Shown: in pieces, positions 21,684-29,779 of the stretch
How the letters are laid out: the number at the start of each line of letters is the position of its first letter
Numbering within the stretch: the stretch's first letter is position 1
Assembly (NCBI GenBank): GCA_945860455.1
Contig: CAMAQX010000004.1
Span: forward strand, 1 to 34,357
Reading direction: 5' to 3'
DNA: 34,357 bases
DNA from: Lishizhenia tianjinensis
GTDB taxonomy: Bacteria; Bacteroidota; Bacteroidia; Flavobacteriales_D; Crocinitomicaceae
Notes under the pieces: generated by a model
The model's input: only the letters and a program-made list of their open reading frames with translations
What the model was told of the DNA's origin: nothing
Database searches by the model: none
Made by a program: the position numbers and the translations under genes

Positions 21684-22486
21684 GACATTTGATCAAAAAG
21701 CACTTTTGTTTTTGCTATGAAATTTGGGTTCGTTAGATTCTCTTTATTATAACGAAGAGGTTCACCCGTTTCTGCATGATAAACAACGCCGCCAAGTGTT
21801 TCCAGTATAGCTTGTCCGGCCGCAATATCCCATTCCATTGTTGGTGCAAAACGTGGATATGCATCGGCGATGCCAGTTGCTAAATCGAAGAATTTTAAAG
21901 AGGATCCTTTTTTTATATACTCAATTTCTGGTGAAATGGATTGTAGAGCTTCAATAAATTTAAGTACCGGTCCAGAATGATGACTCCTGGAACAGGTCAT
22001 GACCAAAGGTGAATTAATAGTCAGAGGAGTCTCAATTTTTTTCCATTTGGAAGTATCGTTCAGGTTGTCAAAATCTATAATGAAGACACCAAATTCCTTT
22101 GAACCAATAATGAACTCCTTTTTAACGGGCGATGCTATTAAGCCAAAAACTGGAATGCCTTTTTCAATTAATGCAATATTCACGGCAAACTCACCATTTC
22201 TACTTACAAATTCTTTTGTACCATCCAATGGATCAATACACCAACAACGTTTCCAATCTTTTCTAACTGAAAATTCAGAATTCAAACTTTCTTCACCTGT
22301 TATTGGAATATTTGTTTGCTCCAAAAAACGATGTAAAATATCAGTCGAAGCCAAATCAGCTGCTGTAATAGGAGAACCATCTATTTTATATTCAGCATCA
22401 AATCCTACTGAATAAATTTCCATTATTTTTAAAGAAGCTTCAATTGCTCCTTGCATCGCTAAACGATAAATTGAAGAAATTCCCAT
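21680..22486 (-). CDS. cysQ: CysQ-like 3'(2'),5'-bisphosphate nucleotidase / inositol monophosphatase family
   Basis: A 268-residue lithium-sensitive-type phosphatase. The Mg-binding motifs are GEES (in NIPITGEESLNSEF), CIDPLDGTKEFVSRNGEF and MEWDIAAGQAILETLGG, all intact. The spacing and the KEFVSRNGEFAVNIALI stretch are those of CysQ, which converts PAP to AMP and so removes the by-product of sulfotransferases; inositol monophosphatase is the alternative. The ORF track starts at 22528, but the ATG at 22486 overlaps the upstream TAA (TAATG), while the longer form would run 42 nt into the Omp28 gene, so I use 22486. It is followed by two RemB/Wzi-like genes in an overlapping unit. Confidence 0.87.
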   Translation of the reverse strand: MGISSIYRLAMQGAIEASLKIMEIYSVGFDAEYKIDGSPITAADLASTDILHRFLEQTNIPITGEESLNSEFSVRKDWKRCWCIDPLDGTKEFVSRNGEFAVNIALIEKGIPVFGLIASPVKKEFIIGSKEFGVFIIDFDNLNDTSKWKKIETPLTINSPLVMTCSRSHHSGPVLKFIEALQSISPEIEYIKKGSSLKFFDLATGIADAYPRFAPTMEWDIAAGQAILETLGGVVYHAETGEPLRYNKENLTNPNFIAKTKVLFDQMS

Positions 22487-23424
22487 TATGGAATGATTGG
22501 TTGTTCGATTACTTGATAGATTTCCCAAGTTGTTCGATCGTACACATATATCAATACATGCATATTTTCAGGATTGTAGGCGCCATCTAATTGATTCGGC
22601 ACCACAAATGAATAATTAACATAGTATTTTCCATTGATCACATCAGCAGAAGATAATACACGTCCGAATGATTGATTATTTAAATTGCCTCGATGAATAT
22701 CCCTGTGAACATAGGAAGTATTATGAGAATTATCACTCATTTTTTGATCACCAACTAATGAATCCTCCAATATACTCGCAACAACACCTAATTCACTGAT
22801 TAATGTTGGGTCAATTTTTTCTACTTCGACGTGTAAAAATGCTCCTTTTGTTTCTGGATAATAATTTAAGTCCGATTGAATATTCACACGTAAATTATTT
22901 TCAGTCAATTGAGTATTAACCATGGAAGTCCAAGAATTAGGACTTTGAAAAATATATCCATTGTTAAATCGATTAATTGTTCCACGTGGATTACCAGAAA
23001 ACCCGCCGTCATTAGTGCCAAAGTAGGTTCCTATTTCAATCCCTTGCGGATTAGTAAAATCTACAGGATATTCAGGAGGAGACACTAATTGAAAATCACC
23101 TATTCCAGTTGGACCAGCGTGAATGGAGGAGACGAATACCCTAGAAGAATTTGCACCATGTAAAGCATGAGCTAAATCTGCAGCCGCGGGGCAATAAACA
23201 CATTGATGACCTGTGAAATCTTCAATCAATACATTTCTATTCACATTTGTATTTGCGGAAAACTGAGGCCATTCGTTGGTTACATAATCGCTCCAATTCC
23301 CAGGATAAAGCGTAGTATCCAATTCTAAATTTGGCACATTTGGATACGGATTATCCACATGATCGCATGATTCAAGGGAAAGCAGCAAAATCAAAACCAA
23401 AAAGCCTAAAGTGAACTTTACCAT
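22486..23424 (-). CDS. Omp28-related outer-membrane lipoprotein
   Basis: A 312-residue predicted lipoprotein. The signal peptide MVKFTLGFLVLILLLSLESC ends in a lipobox with Cys at residue 20, followed by DHVDNPYPNVPN. The central domain has the Omp28 thioredoxin-like core: VLIEDFTGHQCVYCPAAADL contains a CxxC in the position of a thioredoxin active site, and the C-terminal half is beta-rich (LNNQSFGRVLSSADVINGKY, YVNYSFVVPNQLDG). Omp28 family members are surface or outer-membrane proteins of Bacteroidota. It lies 1 nt downstream of the DUF6029 gene and its stop overlaps the CysQ start, so it ends one functional set and joins another. A redox or metal role for the CxxC is plausible but not shown. 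Confidence 0.88.
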   Translation of the reverse strand: MVKFTLGFLVLILLLSLESCDHVDNPYPNVPNLELDTTLYPGNWSDYVTNEWPQFSANTNVNRNVLIEDFTGHQCVYCPAAADLAHALHGANSSRVFVSSIHAGPTGIGDFQLVSPPEYPVDFTNPQGIEIGTYFGTNDGGFSGNPRGTINRFNNGYIFQSPNSWTSMVNTQLTENNLRVNIQSDLNYYPETKGAFLHVEVEKIDPTLISELGVVASILEDSLVGDQKMSDNSHNTSYVHRDIHRGNLNNQSFGRVLSSADVINGKYYVNYSFVVPNQLDGAYNPENMHVLIYVYDRTTWEIYQVIEQPIIP

Positions 23425-23425
23425 A

Positions 23426-25123
23426 TTAAAAACTTTGGGTAAAACTAAAAGTTAATCCATTTGATGCTGGAACAAAACGACAGACGCCTCCAACACAAAA
23501 TAATCCAGCGCGTTGCCTTCCATAATAAATAGAAAAGCGCGTTGCGTCCTTTACATAACCGAAAGTAAAAATCGGATAATGAACCCTTTTACTTTCAGTT
23601 GGATTTCCATAATTATATTGGTCCATAAATCCAAATGACCAATGTGGTGAAACGGTATATTCCAGTAAAATTGTACCCCAATTCCCTTTATCATTTATTC
23701 CACCTGCGTTCGGTACTCCTTTCTTAATTTTCTCAACGAAAAGCGCTTGAATTTCTGATCGAATTGCGTGTTTTTTGTTTATTTTAAAGGATGTCTCAAT
23801 TACACCAATATGCGATGAAATTATTCCTTTGGCATCATTTGAAATTTTAGCAACGTCATTATTAATGTTGATATTGAAATAAGAAAAAATGAAACTCAAC
23901 TTTTTATTTATTTTCTTCGTAATGTTAAAATTTATATCTCTCCAATACATACTATCACTTTTATCAAATGGTCGTGCAGAATAGGCTACACCGGTGGAAT
24001 CAAGTGGGCTAAATCCTGAAACATGATGCACTGGACGATACGTGGTTGATACATTCAAATTGACCGCTGCTCCGTATTTACCGCCCAATTTTGTGCCTTT
24101 TTTAATCGTATACAAAACCTCTGCTTGATAGGCCACTTCTCCCATTGGCTGAGTTGCATAAGGATATAAAGTTGCCACTAAATTGTATGTATGGGTTTTA
24201 TTTAGAGCTGGTAGGTAGTTGATAAAAACATCTTGAAGGTCCTTTGTTCGATCGGAGCGATAACTCATATTATCAACCGATTTTCCGGACAATAAGATTC
24301 CAAGTCCTTTTTTAGAATATCCTAAATTAAAAATAGCAGCATGGCCATAGTTATATATTTTACTATTATCATTAGATGGATCTTGTTCCTTCAGGATATA
24401 TTCTCCATTAAAATTAATGTTCTTGTACCGTGCTTTGAATCGTCCGCCATATGCGCCCACATTTTGAGGAAGAATTAATGCGTCATCATTATCCGCCTGA
24501 AACTTACTTACGAATGAAAGCCCAAGTCCAAAATCCCAATTATCATTCAAAAGAGAATCGAACGTTTCCTTGAAATTAATCTCTGCATCCACACCGCGGA
24601 CGATACCATCACCATGAACAATTTGACCTTGTTGAAATGATAATCGTTGATAACCATAAACACCCTTCAAGACAATACCTTTGTATGGTCGAACAATTAA
24701 TCGAGCACCGTCCAGTAAATTGTCATAACCTAAAGCTCGATCTTCATAAGCCCTTAGCGATAAACCAGCGCCAAATTGTTCGTAAAATGAACCCAATGTT
24801 ACATCCACCAATTTATTGACATAACCAATGTAACGCATTCCGATTCCGGTTCCGTCAAACCGATTTGGATAGCCTTGAATTCTAGGCAAATAAGATTCAA
24901 GTCTCATTCCTGCTTTGAAGTTTTTATTGGTATAAAAAACATTCATATAGGAATTTATTAATCCTTTTTGCTCGGGTTGATTTGCACCAATCAGAGTATC
25001 GCTATTTAAGTATTGAAAAGTGGATTCAATGTTTCCAGTAAATGTTCCGCCATTTGTAAAATCTTGGGAAAAGCCAAAACAAGTTAGAGTTAGAAAAATA
25101 ATTACTGGTATTTTAGAAACCAT
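23426..25123 (-). CDS. DUF6029 family outer-membrane barrel protein
   Basis: A 565-residue predicted outer-membrane barrel with signal peptide MVSKIPVIIFLTLTCFGFSQ. It opens DFTNGGTFTGNIESTFQYLN and has repeated amphipathic strands throughout (FKAGMRLESYLP, LGSFYEQFGAGLSLRAYEDR, TRFSIYYGRQRAG). Near the end FCVGGVCRFVPASNGLTFSF gives a conserved-looking cysteine pair just before the last strand. The family (as I recognise it, DUF6029) is commonly next to Omp28-like and TlpA-like genes in Bacteroidota; here it is 7 nt after tlpA and 1 nt before omp28. The function is unknown. The shared operon and cysteine pair suggest a redox-linked surface assembly, which is inference. Confidence 0.82.
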   Translation of the reverse strand: MVSKIPVIIFLTLTCFGFSQDFTNGGTFTGNIESTFQYLNSDTLIGANQPEQKGLINSYMNVFYTNKNFKAGMRLESYLPRIQGYPNRFDGTGIGMRYIGYVNKLVDVTLGSFYEQFGAGLSLRAYEDRALGYDNLLDGARLIVRPYKGIVLKGVYGYQRLSFQQGQIVHGDGIVRGVDAEINFKETFDSLLNDNWDFGLGLSFVSKFQADNDDALILPQNVGAYGGRFKARYKNINFNGEYILKEQDPSNDNSKIYNYGHAAIFNLGYSKKGLGILLSGKSVDNMSYRSDRTKDLQDVFINYLPALNKTHTYNLVATLYPYATQPMGEVAYQAEVLYTIKKGTKLGGKYGAAVNLNVSTTYRPVHHVSGFSPLDSTGVAYSARPFDKSDSMYWRDINFNITKKINKKLSFIFSYFNININNDVAKISNDAKGIISSHIGVIETSFKINKKHAIRSEIQALFVEKIKKGVPNAGGINDKGNWGTILLEYTVSPHWSFGFMDQYNYGNPTESKRVHYPIFTFGYVKDATRFSIYYGRQRAGLFCVGGVCRFVPASNGLTFSFTQSF

Positions 25124-25130
25124 ACTTAAA

Positions 25131-25628
25131 TTATTTTGCTCCTAATTTCTTGATTTCTTCGTATAGTTTTTCTTCATCCCCAGGAGCATAATTATTATGA
25201 GAATAGACAATATTACCGTCTTTATCAATCAAAAAAGTATGTGGTACATTATTTACTCCCATTGCCCTTTTGAAATCTCCATTCGGATCTAGTAATACAG
25301 GAAAATCCCACGCTTTTCCGTTCACATAGGTCAATACAGAATTTTTAGTTTTTTCGTCATCGATTGAGACGGCAACTAAAGTAACTCCGGTTTCAGCTTG
25401 CCAATCTGCATATAATTCATGAATGGTATTTAATTCCTTTTTGCACGGAGAACACCATGTTGCCCAAAAACTAATAACAACAGGACCTTTAAATCCTAAA
25501 GAGGCCGTGTTTACTTTTTTCCCTTTTAAGTCTTTAAGATCTACTGAGGGCAATTGTTTTAAATCCGATTCTTGAGCAAAAAATGCAAATGCAAGAAAGA
25601 AAAAACTTGAAAAGAAAATTGTTTTCAT
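25131..25628 (-). CDS. TlpA-like thiol-disulfide oxidoreductase
   Basis: A 165-residue periplasmic thioredoxin-fold protein with signal peptide MKTIFFSSFFFLAFAFFAQ. The active site is SFWATWCSPCKKELNTIHEL (CSPC), preceded by the AhpC/TSA-type core and followed by the cis-proline segment NNVPHTFLIDKDGNIVYSHN. The size and motif are those of TlpA/ResA-type reductases that deliver electrons to exported protein disulfides. It is the first gene of the operon with DUF6029 and Omp28, whose products have cysteine pairs that could be its substrates. The real partner is not shown by sequence. Confidence 0.92.
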   Translation of the reverse strand: MKTIFFSSFFFLAFAFFAQESDLKQLPSVDLKDLKGKKVNTASLGFKGPVVISFWATWCSPCKKELNTIHELYADWQAETGVTLVAVSIDDEKTKNSVLTYVNGKAWDFPVLLDPNGDFKRAMGVNNVPHTFLIDKDGNIVYSHNNYAPGDEEKLYEEIKKLGAK

Positions 25629-25671
25629 ATATTATTTTTAAGAATTAGTTTGGGCTTTGCAAATTCTTTAC

Positions 25672-25679
25672 CAAAAATA
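25672..25679 (-). promoter_or_regulatory. Probable -7 promoter element of the tlpA-DUF6029-omp28 operon
   Basis: CAAAAATA on the plus strand reads TATTTTTG on the minus strand, a full TAnnTTTG match, about 44 nt upstream of the tlpA ATG and inside the 68-nt gap after the WecA-like gene. No proper -33 TTTG is visible. The A/T-rich gap contains no hairpin that I can see to terminate the polysaccharide operon. Confidence 0.42.
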
Positions 25680-25696
25680 AACAAAAAAAGAAATGA

Positions 25697-26764
25697 TTAT
25701 CCTTTGGGTTTAAATTTAATTGTATTTCTGTATAATAGAAAAAAGACAAGTATAAAAAAAAGAAGAAAAAACAAATTAGGTTGAATGATATTATGAATAG
25801 TTAAATAAACGATTAGAACAGATAAAATAAACGAAACCAACCCAATTAACGAAAAAATGTACCACACCTGTTTATCGGTAAAGCCTGCATACACTAAATG
25901 GTGGGTAGTATGATCTTTTCCGCCTACCATCGGTGACTTTCCTGCTCGCAAACGATTAATCACAACAGTTAAGGTGTCTGCCGCGGCCGGTGTTAATGCC
26001 ACCAATGTAATAATGATACTAATCCAAGAGTTTTGTTCTGTTGTTGCACCTAAATTCCATAAATACTTAATTGAAAAAAAAGCTACAAACAACCCAACAA
26101 ACTGACTACCGGCATCACCCATAAATAGTTTAGACGGATTGATATTAAAATAAAGGAATCCAACTAAAGCGCCCAACATGGCTACAATGGTAAAAAGCCA
26201 AAACGGCTGACTTGGGTTTCCAATCACGTAACAACTAGTTAAACAAGACAACAGCGCGAAAAAAACCGTGGTTGCTGTTATACCATCCATATTGTCCAAC
26301 ATATTGAGCGAATTCATTAATGTAATTACCCAAATTATTGTCAAGCCTGAATCAATTATCGGAATGTGGAACAAGTCAATTTTTATGTCAGTCAAGAGGA
26401 AAATAATACCACAAAAAATCTGCATAAAAAGTTTAAAAAATGGCTTTGTGTTATATGCATCATCAGCCATTCCCATAGTAAATGCTAAAGATGCTGCTAG
26501 AAAAAGACCAACATAATTAATGTCACCAAAAATATTGTAATCTGGAAAAAGCATTAATGAGAGAATCGTTGAAAAAAGAAAACCTGCAAAAAGACTTATT
26601 CCACCAAGAGAAGGCTTAGATTGATTACTCCATCGGACAAAAACATCATTTTTATTTCGAATTCCCAATGATTGAGAGAAACGCAATAATAAAATATTGC
26701 TAATTACGGATATTGCAGTTGCGCCAAGAAAAAAAAGAAGGTAGTGTAGTAAGGTAGTAGTCAT
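25697..26764 (-). CDS. WecA/MraY-family undecaprenyl-phosphate sugar-1-phosphate transferase
   Basis: A 355-residue integral membrane enzyme with about ten transmembrane helices. It transfers a sugar-1-phosphate (in WecA, GlcNAc-1-P) from UDP-sugar to undecaprenyl phosphate, starting a polysaccharide repeat unit. Catalytic motifs: KPSLGGISLFAGF near the N-terminus, GMADDAYNTKP with the DD pair, NMLDNMDGITA, and FMGDAGSQFVGLF. KDHTTHHLVYAGF carries the late HH cluster of this family. All key residues are kept. It is the last gene of the polysaccharide operon, 19 nt after rfbC. MraY itself is unlikely because no cell-wall gene cluster is near; a WecA/TagO-type function is the better guess. Confidence 0.88.
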   Translation of the reverse strand: MTTTLLHYLLFFLGATAISVISNILLLRFSQSLGIRNKNDVFVRWSNQSKPSLGGISLFAGFLFSTILSLMLFPDYNIFGDINYVGLFLAASLAFTMGMADDAYNTKPFFKLFMQIFCGIIFLLTDIKIDLFHIPIIDSGLTIIWVITLMNSLNMLDNMDGITATTVFFALLSCLTSCYVIGNPSQPFWLFTIVAMLGALVGFLYFNINPSKLFMGDAGSQFVGLFVAFFSIKYLWNLGATTEQNSWISIIITLVALTPAAADTLTVVINRLRAGKSPMVGGKDHTTHHLVYAGFTDKQVWYIFSLIGLVSFILSVLIVYLTIHNIIQPNLFFLLFFILVFFLLYRNTIKFKPKG

Positions 26765-26783
26765 CCAATTAAAATGTTAGTTT

Positions 26784-27326
26784 TTAGAACGGCGTTTCAA
26801 AATCAGCGAAAATCAATCCTTTTTTATCTTTATCGGAAATAATTGGATCTTCAATCTGCCAATCAATGTGCAGTGTACGGTCATTCCATAAAATGGTTTC
26901 CTCTGCTTCGGGATGATAGTAATTTGTGCACTTATAACAAAAAATTGTATTGTCTTCTAATGCAACAAATCCGTGGGCAAATCCTTCAGGTATCCAAAAT
27001 TGATTTTTTTTTTCGGCTGTAAGTAGGACTGTTTCATGCTGTCCAAAAGTGGGTGAATTTTTTCTAAGATCAACTGCCACATCCAATACGGATCCCTGAA
27101 TCACAGACACCAATTTACCTTGTGAAAATGGTGGTTTTTGAAAATGTAAACCACGCAACACTCCTTTCACTGACGATGACATATTATCTTGAACAAAATT
27201 AACGGGGCCTAGAATTTGAGCGTAACGGCTGGCATGAAAAGATTCAAGAAAAAATCCACGAGAGTCACCAAATATTTTTGGTGAAAGTTCAAATAATCCG
27301 TTTATTTTTTTGCCTTCGATTTCCAT
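26784..27326 (-). CDS. rfbC: dTDP-4-dehydrorhamnose 3,5-epimerase
   Basis: A 180-residue cupin enzyme of the RmlC/RfbC family, third-from-last step to dTDP-L-rhamnose. It has the expected FGDSRGFFLESFHASRY, the catalytic-region motifs VLRGLHFQKPPFSQGKLVSV and GSVLDVAVDLRKNSPTFGQ, and IPEGFAHGFVALEDNTIFCY. The start (MEIEGKKINGLFELSPKIF) is typical in length and sequence. The gene begins inside the end of the tyrosine-kinase gene, with a 25-nt overlap. The partner enzymes RfbA, RfbB and RfbD are not in this window, so the product may serve a pathway encoded elsewhere, or epimerise a related dTDP sugar. Confidence 0.93.
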   Translation of the reverse strand: MEIEGKKINGLFELSPKIFGDSRGFFLESFHASRYAQILGPVNFVQDNMSSSVKGVLRGLHFQKPPFSQGKLVSVIQGSVLDVAVDLRKNSPTFGQHETVLLTAEKKNQFWIPEGFAHGFVALEDNTIFCYKCTNYYHPEAEETILWNDRTLHIDWQIEDPIISDKDKKGLIFADFETPF

Positions 27327-29773
27327 ATAAGGTTTTTCAATCGTTTGAAGATTCGTATGAAAAATGGTGCATCGTCTTCGTCATCCGTGTAATAACCTGA
27401 GCCATATCCGTAACTATTTCCGTATCCATATCCGTAACCATAACCGTAACCGTATCCGTAACCGTATCCGTAACCGTATCCATAAAAAGAACGCTTGGTT
27501 TCGATACCGTTCAGTATTACATTCAAAGAAGTTAATTTTTGTACTTCAAATAATTCTTCTACTCGTTTAACGAAAATTCGCTTGGAGTAATGTGATTTAA
27601 ATACATAAATTGGAATATCCGATGCAGCAAGAATTTGAATTCCATCAGAAACAATTCCAACTGGAGGGTTATCAATCATTACGACATCGTATCGATTTTT
27701 TAATTCCTCTAAGACCTCTTGAAATTCCTTGCTTTGTATTAATTCCGAAGGATTAGGTGGAATAGGTCCGGCGGTAATAAAGTCAAGCCCACTAATATGT
27801 GAATGTTGAATTACATCATCTACGGAAGCATTTCGAGATAAAATATTACTCATCCCAGCTACATTTTCAGCGGCAAAGCCATAGTGAACCTTGGGCTTTC
27901 TTAAATCCAAATCAAGCACAACCGTTGATTTACCTGAAACGGCAATCATTCCAGCCAAGTTTAATGCTACAAACGTTTTTCCCTCACCAGAAACAGAAGA
28001 TGAAATGGCAATCACCTTCGCATCTTTATTAATAAAACTCATATTTGAGCGAATGCTTCGAATTGCTTCTGCCATTCTACTTTTGGAAGATTCTGCAACA
28101 ACAACTTGAGAATACTTCATTTTACGTTTGTACATAGGAACACCACCCAGGAAATTTGTTTGTTTTGGCAACATTTTAATTAAATCTTCTGGGCCGACAA
28201 TTTCATTGTAGATTAAATATTTGAAAATCATCAAGGACAATCCAATGATCCCGCCGAAAAGTAGGGATATTATATAAATTAATTTTTGATTTGGACTCAA
28301 TGGACTTTCTGGTAAAATAGGAGCAGTTAATACTCTGTTTTCAGAGGAGTATCCTGCATTTGATAAAGCAAATTCAATTTTTTTCTCAGTAAACAAGGTA
28401 AAATATCGATTATTCAATTCTTCAATATATTTTAATCGATCAAATTTTAATGCCTTTTCAGGCATGCTAAAAAATCTATCTTCTGTTTCAGTTAATTTTT
28501 CTTGAATTAATCCGATATCTCCTTTCAATCGTTCTTCAATAACGGTCAAGCTTTTTTTTACAGATGCTTGTCGTAGTTCAATTTTATTTTTGTTCTTCTT
28601 ATATTCAGAATGTTCTTCTGTTACATCATTAAGTAATTCATCTCGGCGCTCCAATAATTTATTCAGATCCTCAATTTGGCGTAACAAAGATCCTTCAAAA
28701 CTTCGCTTACCTATCATTTCTGGAATCAATTTATAGACATCTAATTTATCCGGGTCTTGAATAAGCTTACCTTTAATCAAATATAATGTAACTAACTCCT
28801 CCTCAACCTCTAATAACTTCTTTTTCAATTCATTGACTTTCTCTGAAACAGATTCACTTTCAGATTTTGGGTCAGTAATCCGTTCCTTTCGTTGAAAATT
28901 ATTCATGCTATCACGTGCAATTTTTAGCACCTTTGACAATGAATCTAACTGAGTTTCAACAAAACCAATTACTTTCTGATTGTTTTGTTTTCCCATTTGC
29001 TCCTCGTACTTGAAAAAAGCATCCAACAAGGCAACAACGATATCCTGGCACAAACGAGGATTAAAGTGATCAAATGAAATTTGAATTGTCTTGGCACCTG
29101 GATCAACAGGCATCACCGTGAGTTTAGACATCCATTCCTTCATTAAGGAATATTTTTTGTTTAAAATAATATACAAATCATTACCTTCAATAGTTTCAAG
29201 CAATTCAGATTTTGATCCTGAAAATTGCAATTCAAAATCTTCATTTTTAAATTTACCATTTAAGACTCCTCTAATTACTTTTGCTTTGCCATTTTTATTA
29301 TACTGTAATTCGATTATATTATTGGCATATTTCACATCTATTCTCAATCCACAAACTGATGAATCCTTTATCTGAAGAGGAACAATTTTAAATCCTGTTG
29401 ATTTATAAAGATCTTTAGTTAGTAATTTTCCTTCTGAAAAAATGCCTACAGCCGTATTTATTTTACTAATTGCTTTTTCAAAAAGATACTCTGAGCGAAG
29501 AAATTCAATTGTTTTATTCATATCAGTACCTTTTGCTTGTACTGACAACGCCCCCTCTCCTAGTGCTTGTTTGACCTGGTCTTCTTCAACTAATTGTAAA
29601 ATTGCGGAAGATTGATAAAGCGGTTTTGTATAGCGTAAATACAAAAAAGCGATTGAGCCAAATATACACATGTATATCAGCGGAAGATACCAATGCCTAG
29701 AAATTATTTCACCCAAAATTATTGGGTTGAATTCTTTATTGATTATTAATTTTTTATCTTGACCTACTGACAT
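27302..29773 (-). CDS. Wzc-like polysaccharide co-polymerase / tyrosine autokinase with Tyr-Gly repeat tail
   Basis: An 823-residue inner-membrane protein that controls chain length and export. The Wzz-type part has transmembrane helices at about 28-48 (YLPLIYMCIFGSIAFLYL) and 497-520, with a large periplasmic coiled-coil between them. The cytoplasmic BY-kinase has Walker A SSSVSGEGKT (591-600), Walker A' VVLDLDLRKP (618-627) and Walker B VVMIDNPP (697-704). After the kinase come eleven YG units (residues 764-785), then NSYGYGSGYY and an acidic stretch DDEDD; 15 tyrosines in all serve as the likely autophosphorylation cluster. It lies 6 nt downstream of the Wza-like export gene and overlaps rfbC by 25 nt. 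Confidence 0.93.
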   Translation of the reverse strand: MSVGQDKKLIINKEFNPIILGEIISRHWYLPLIYMCIFGSIAFLYLRYTKPLYQSSAILQLVEEDQVKQALGEGALSVQAKGTDMNKTIEFLRSEYLFEKAISKINTAVGIFSEGKLLTKDLYKSTGFKIVPLQIKDSSVCGLRIDVKYANNIIELQYNKNGKAKVIRGVLNGKFKNEDFELQFSGSKSELLETIEGNDLYIILNKKYSLMKEWMSKLTVMPVDPGAKTIQISFDHFNPRLCQDIVVALLDAFFKYEEQMGKQNNQKVIGFVETQLDSLSKVLKIARDSMNNFQRKERITDPKSESESVSEKVNELKKKLLEVEEELVTLYLIKGKLIQDPDKLDVYKLIPEMIGKRSFEGSLLRQIEDLNKLLERRDELLNDVTEEHSEYKKNKNKIELRQASVKKSLTVIEERLKGDIGLIQEKLTETEDRFFSMPEKALKFDRLKYIEELNNRYFTLFTEKKIEFALSNAGYSSENRVLTAPILPESPLSPNQKLIYIISLLFGGIIGLSLMIFKYLIYNEIVGPEDLIKMLPKQTNFLGGVPMYKRKMKYSQVVVAESSKSRMAEAIRSIRSNMSFINKDAKVIAISSSVSGEGKTFVALNLAGMIAVSGKSTVVLDLDLRKPKVHYGFAAENVAGMSNILSRNASVDDVIQHSHISGLDFITAGPIPPNPSELIQSKEFQEVLEELKNRYDVVMIDNPPVGIVSDGIQILAASDIPIYVFKSHYSKRIFVKRVEELFEVQKLTSLNVILNGIETKRSFYGYGYGYGYGYGYGYGYGYGYGNSYGYGSGYYTDDEDDAPFFIRIFKRLKNLIWKSKAKK
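27389..27484 (-). repeat. Hexanucleotide-type repeat encoding (Tyr-Gly)11 and following Tyr-rich tail
   Basis: On the minus strand eleven TA(T/C)-GG(A/T) units run in a row (27419-27484), followed by a degenerate part to 27389. Several units alternate TACGGT/TACGGA, so a 12-bp period is also visible. Units of 6 or 12 bp keep frame, so changes in copy number would alter the number of phosphorylatable tyrosines without truncating the kinase. Confidence 0.9.
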
Positions 29774-29779
29774 ATTTCT

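Noticed and set aside
27389-27484. On/off phase variation through the Tyr-Gly repeat
   Set aside because: Units are 6 or 12 bp, so gain or loss keeps the reading frame; only length variation is possible, not switching by frameshift.
27364-27570. Plus-strand ORF of 68 residues rich in Arg-Asn-Arg-Ile repeats
   Set aside because: It is the antisense shadow of the Tyr-Gly repeat in the kinase gene; its repeat pattern comes only from the complement of TAYGGN units.
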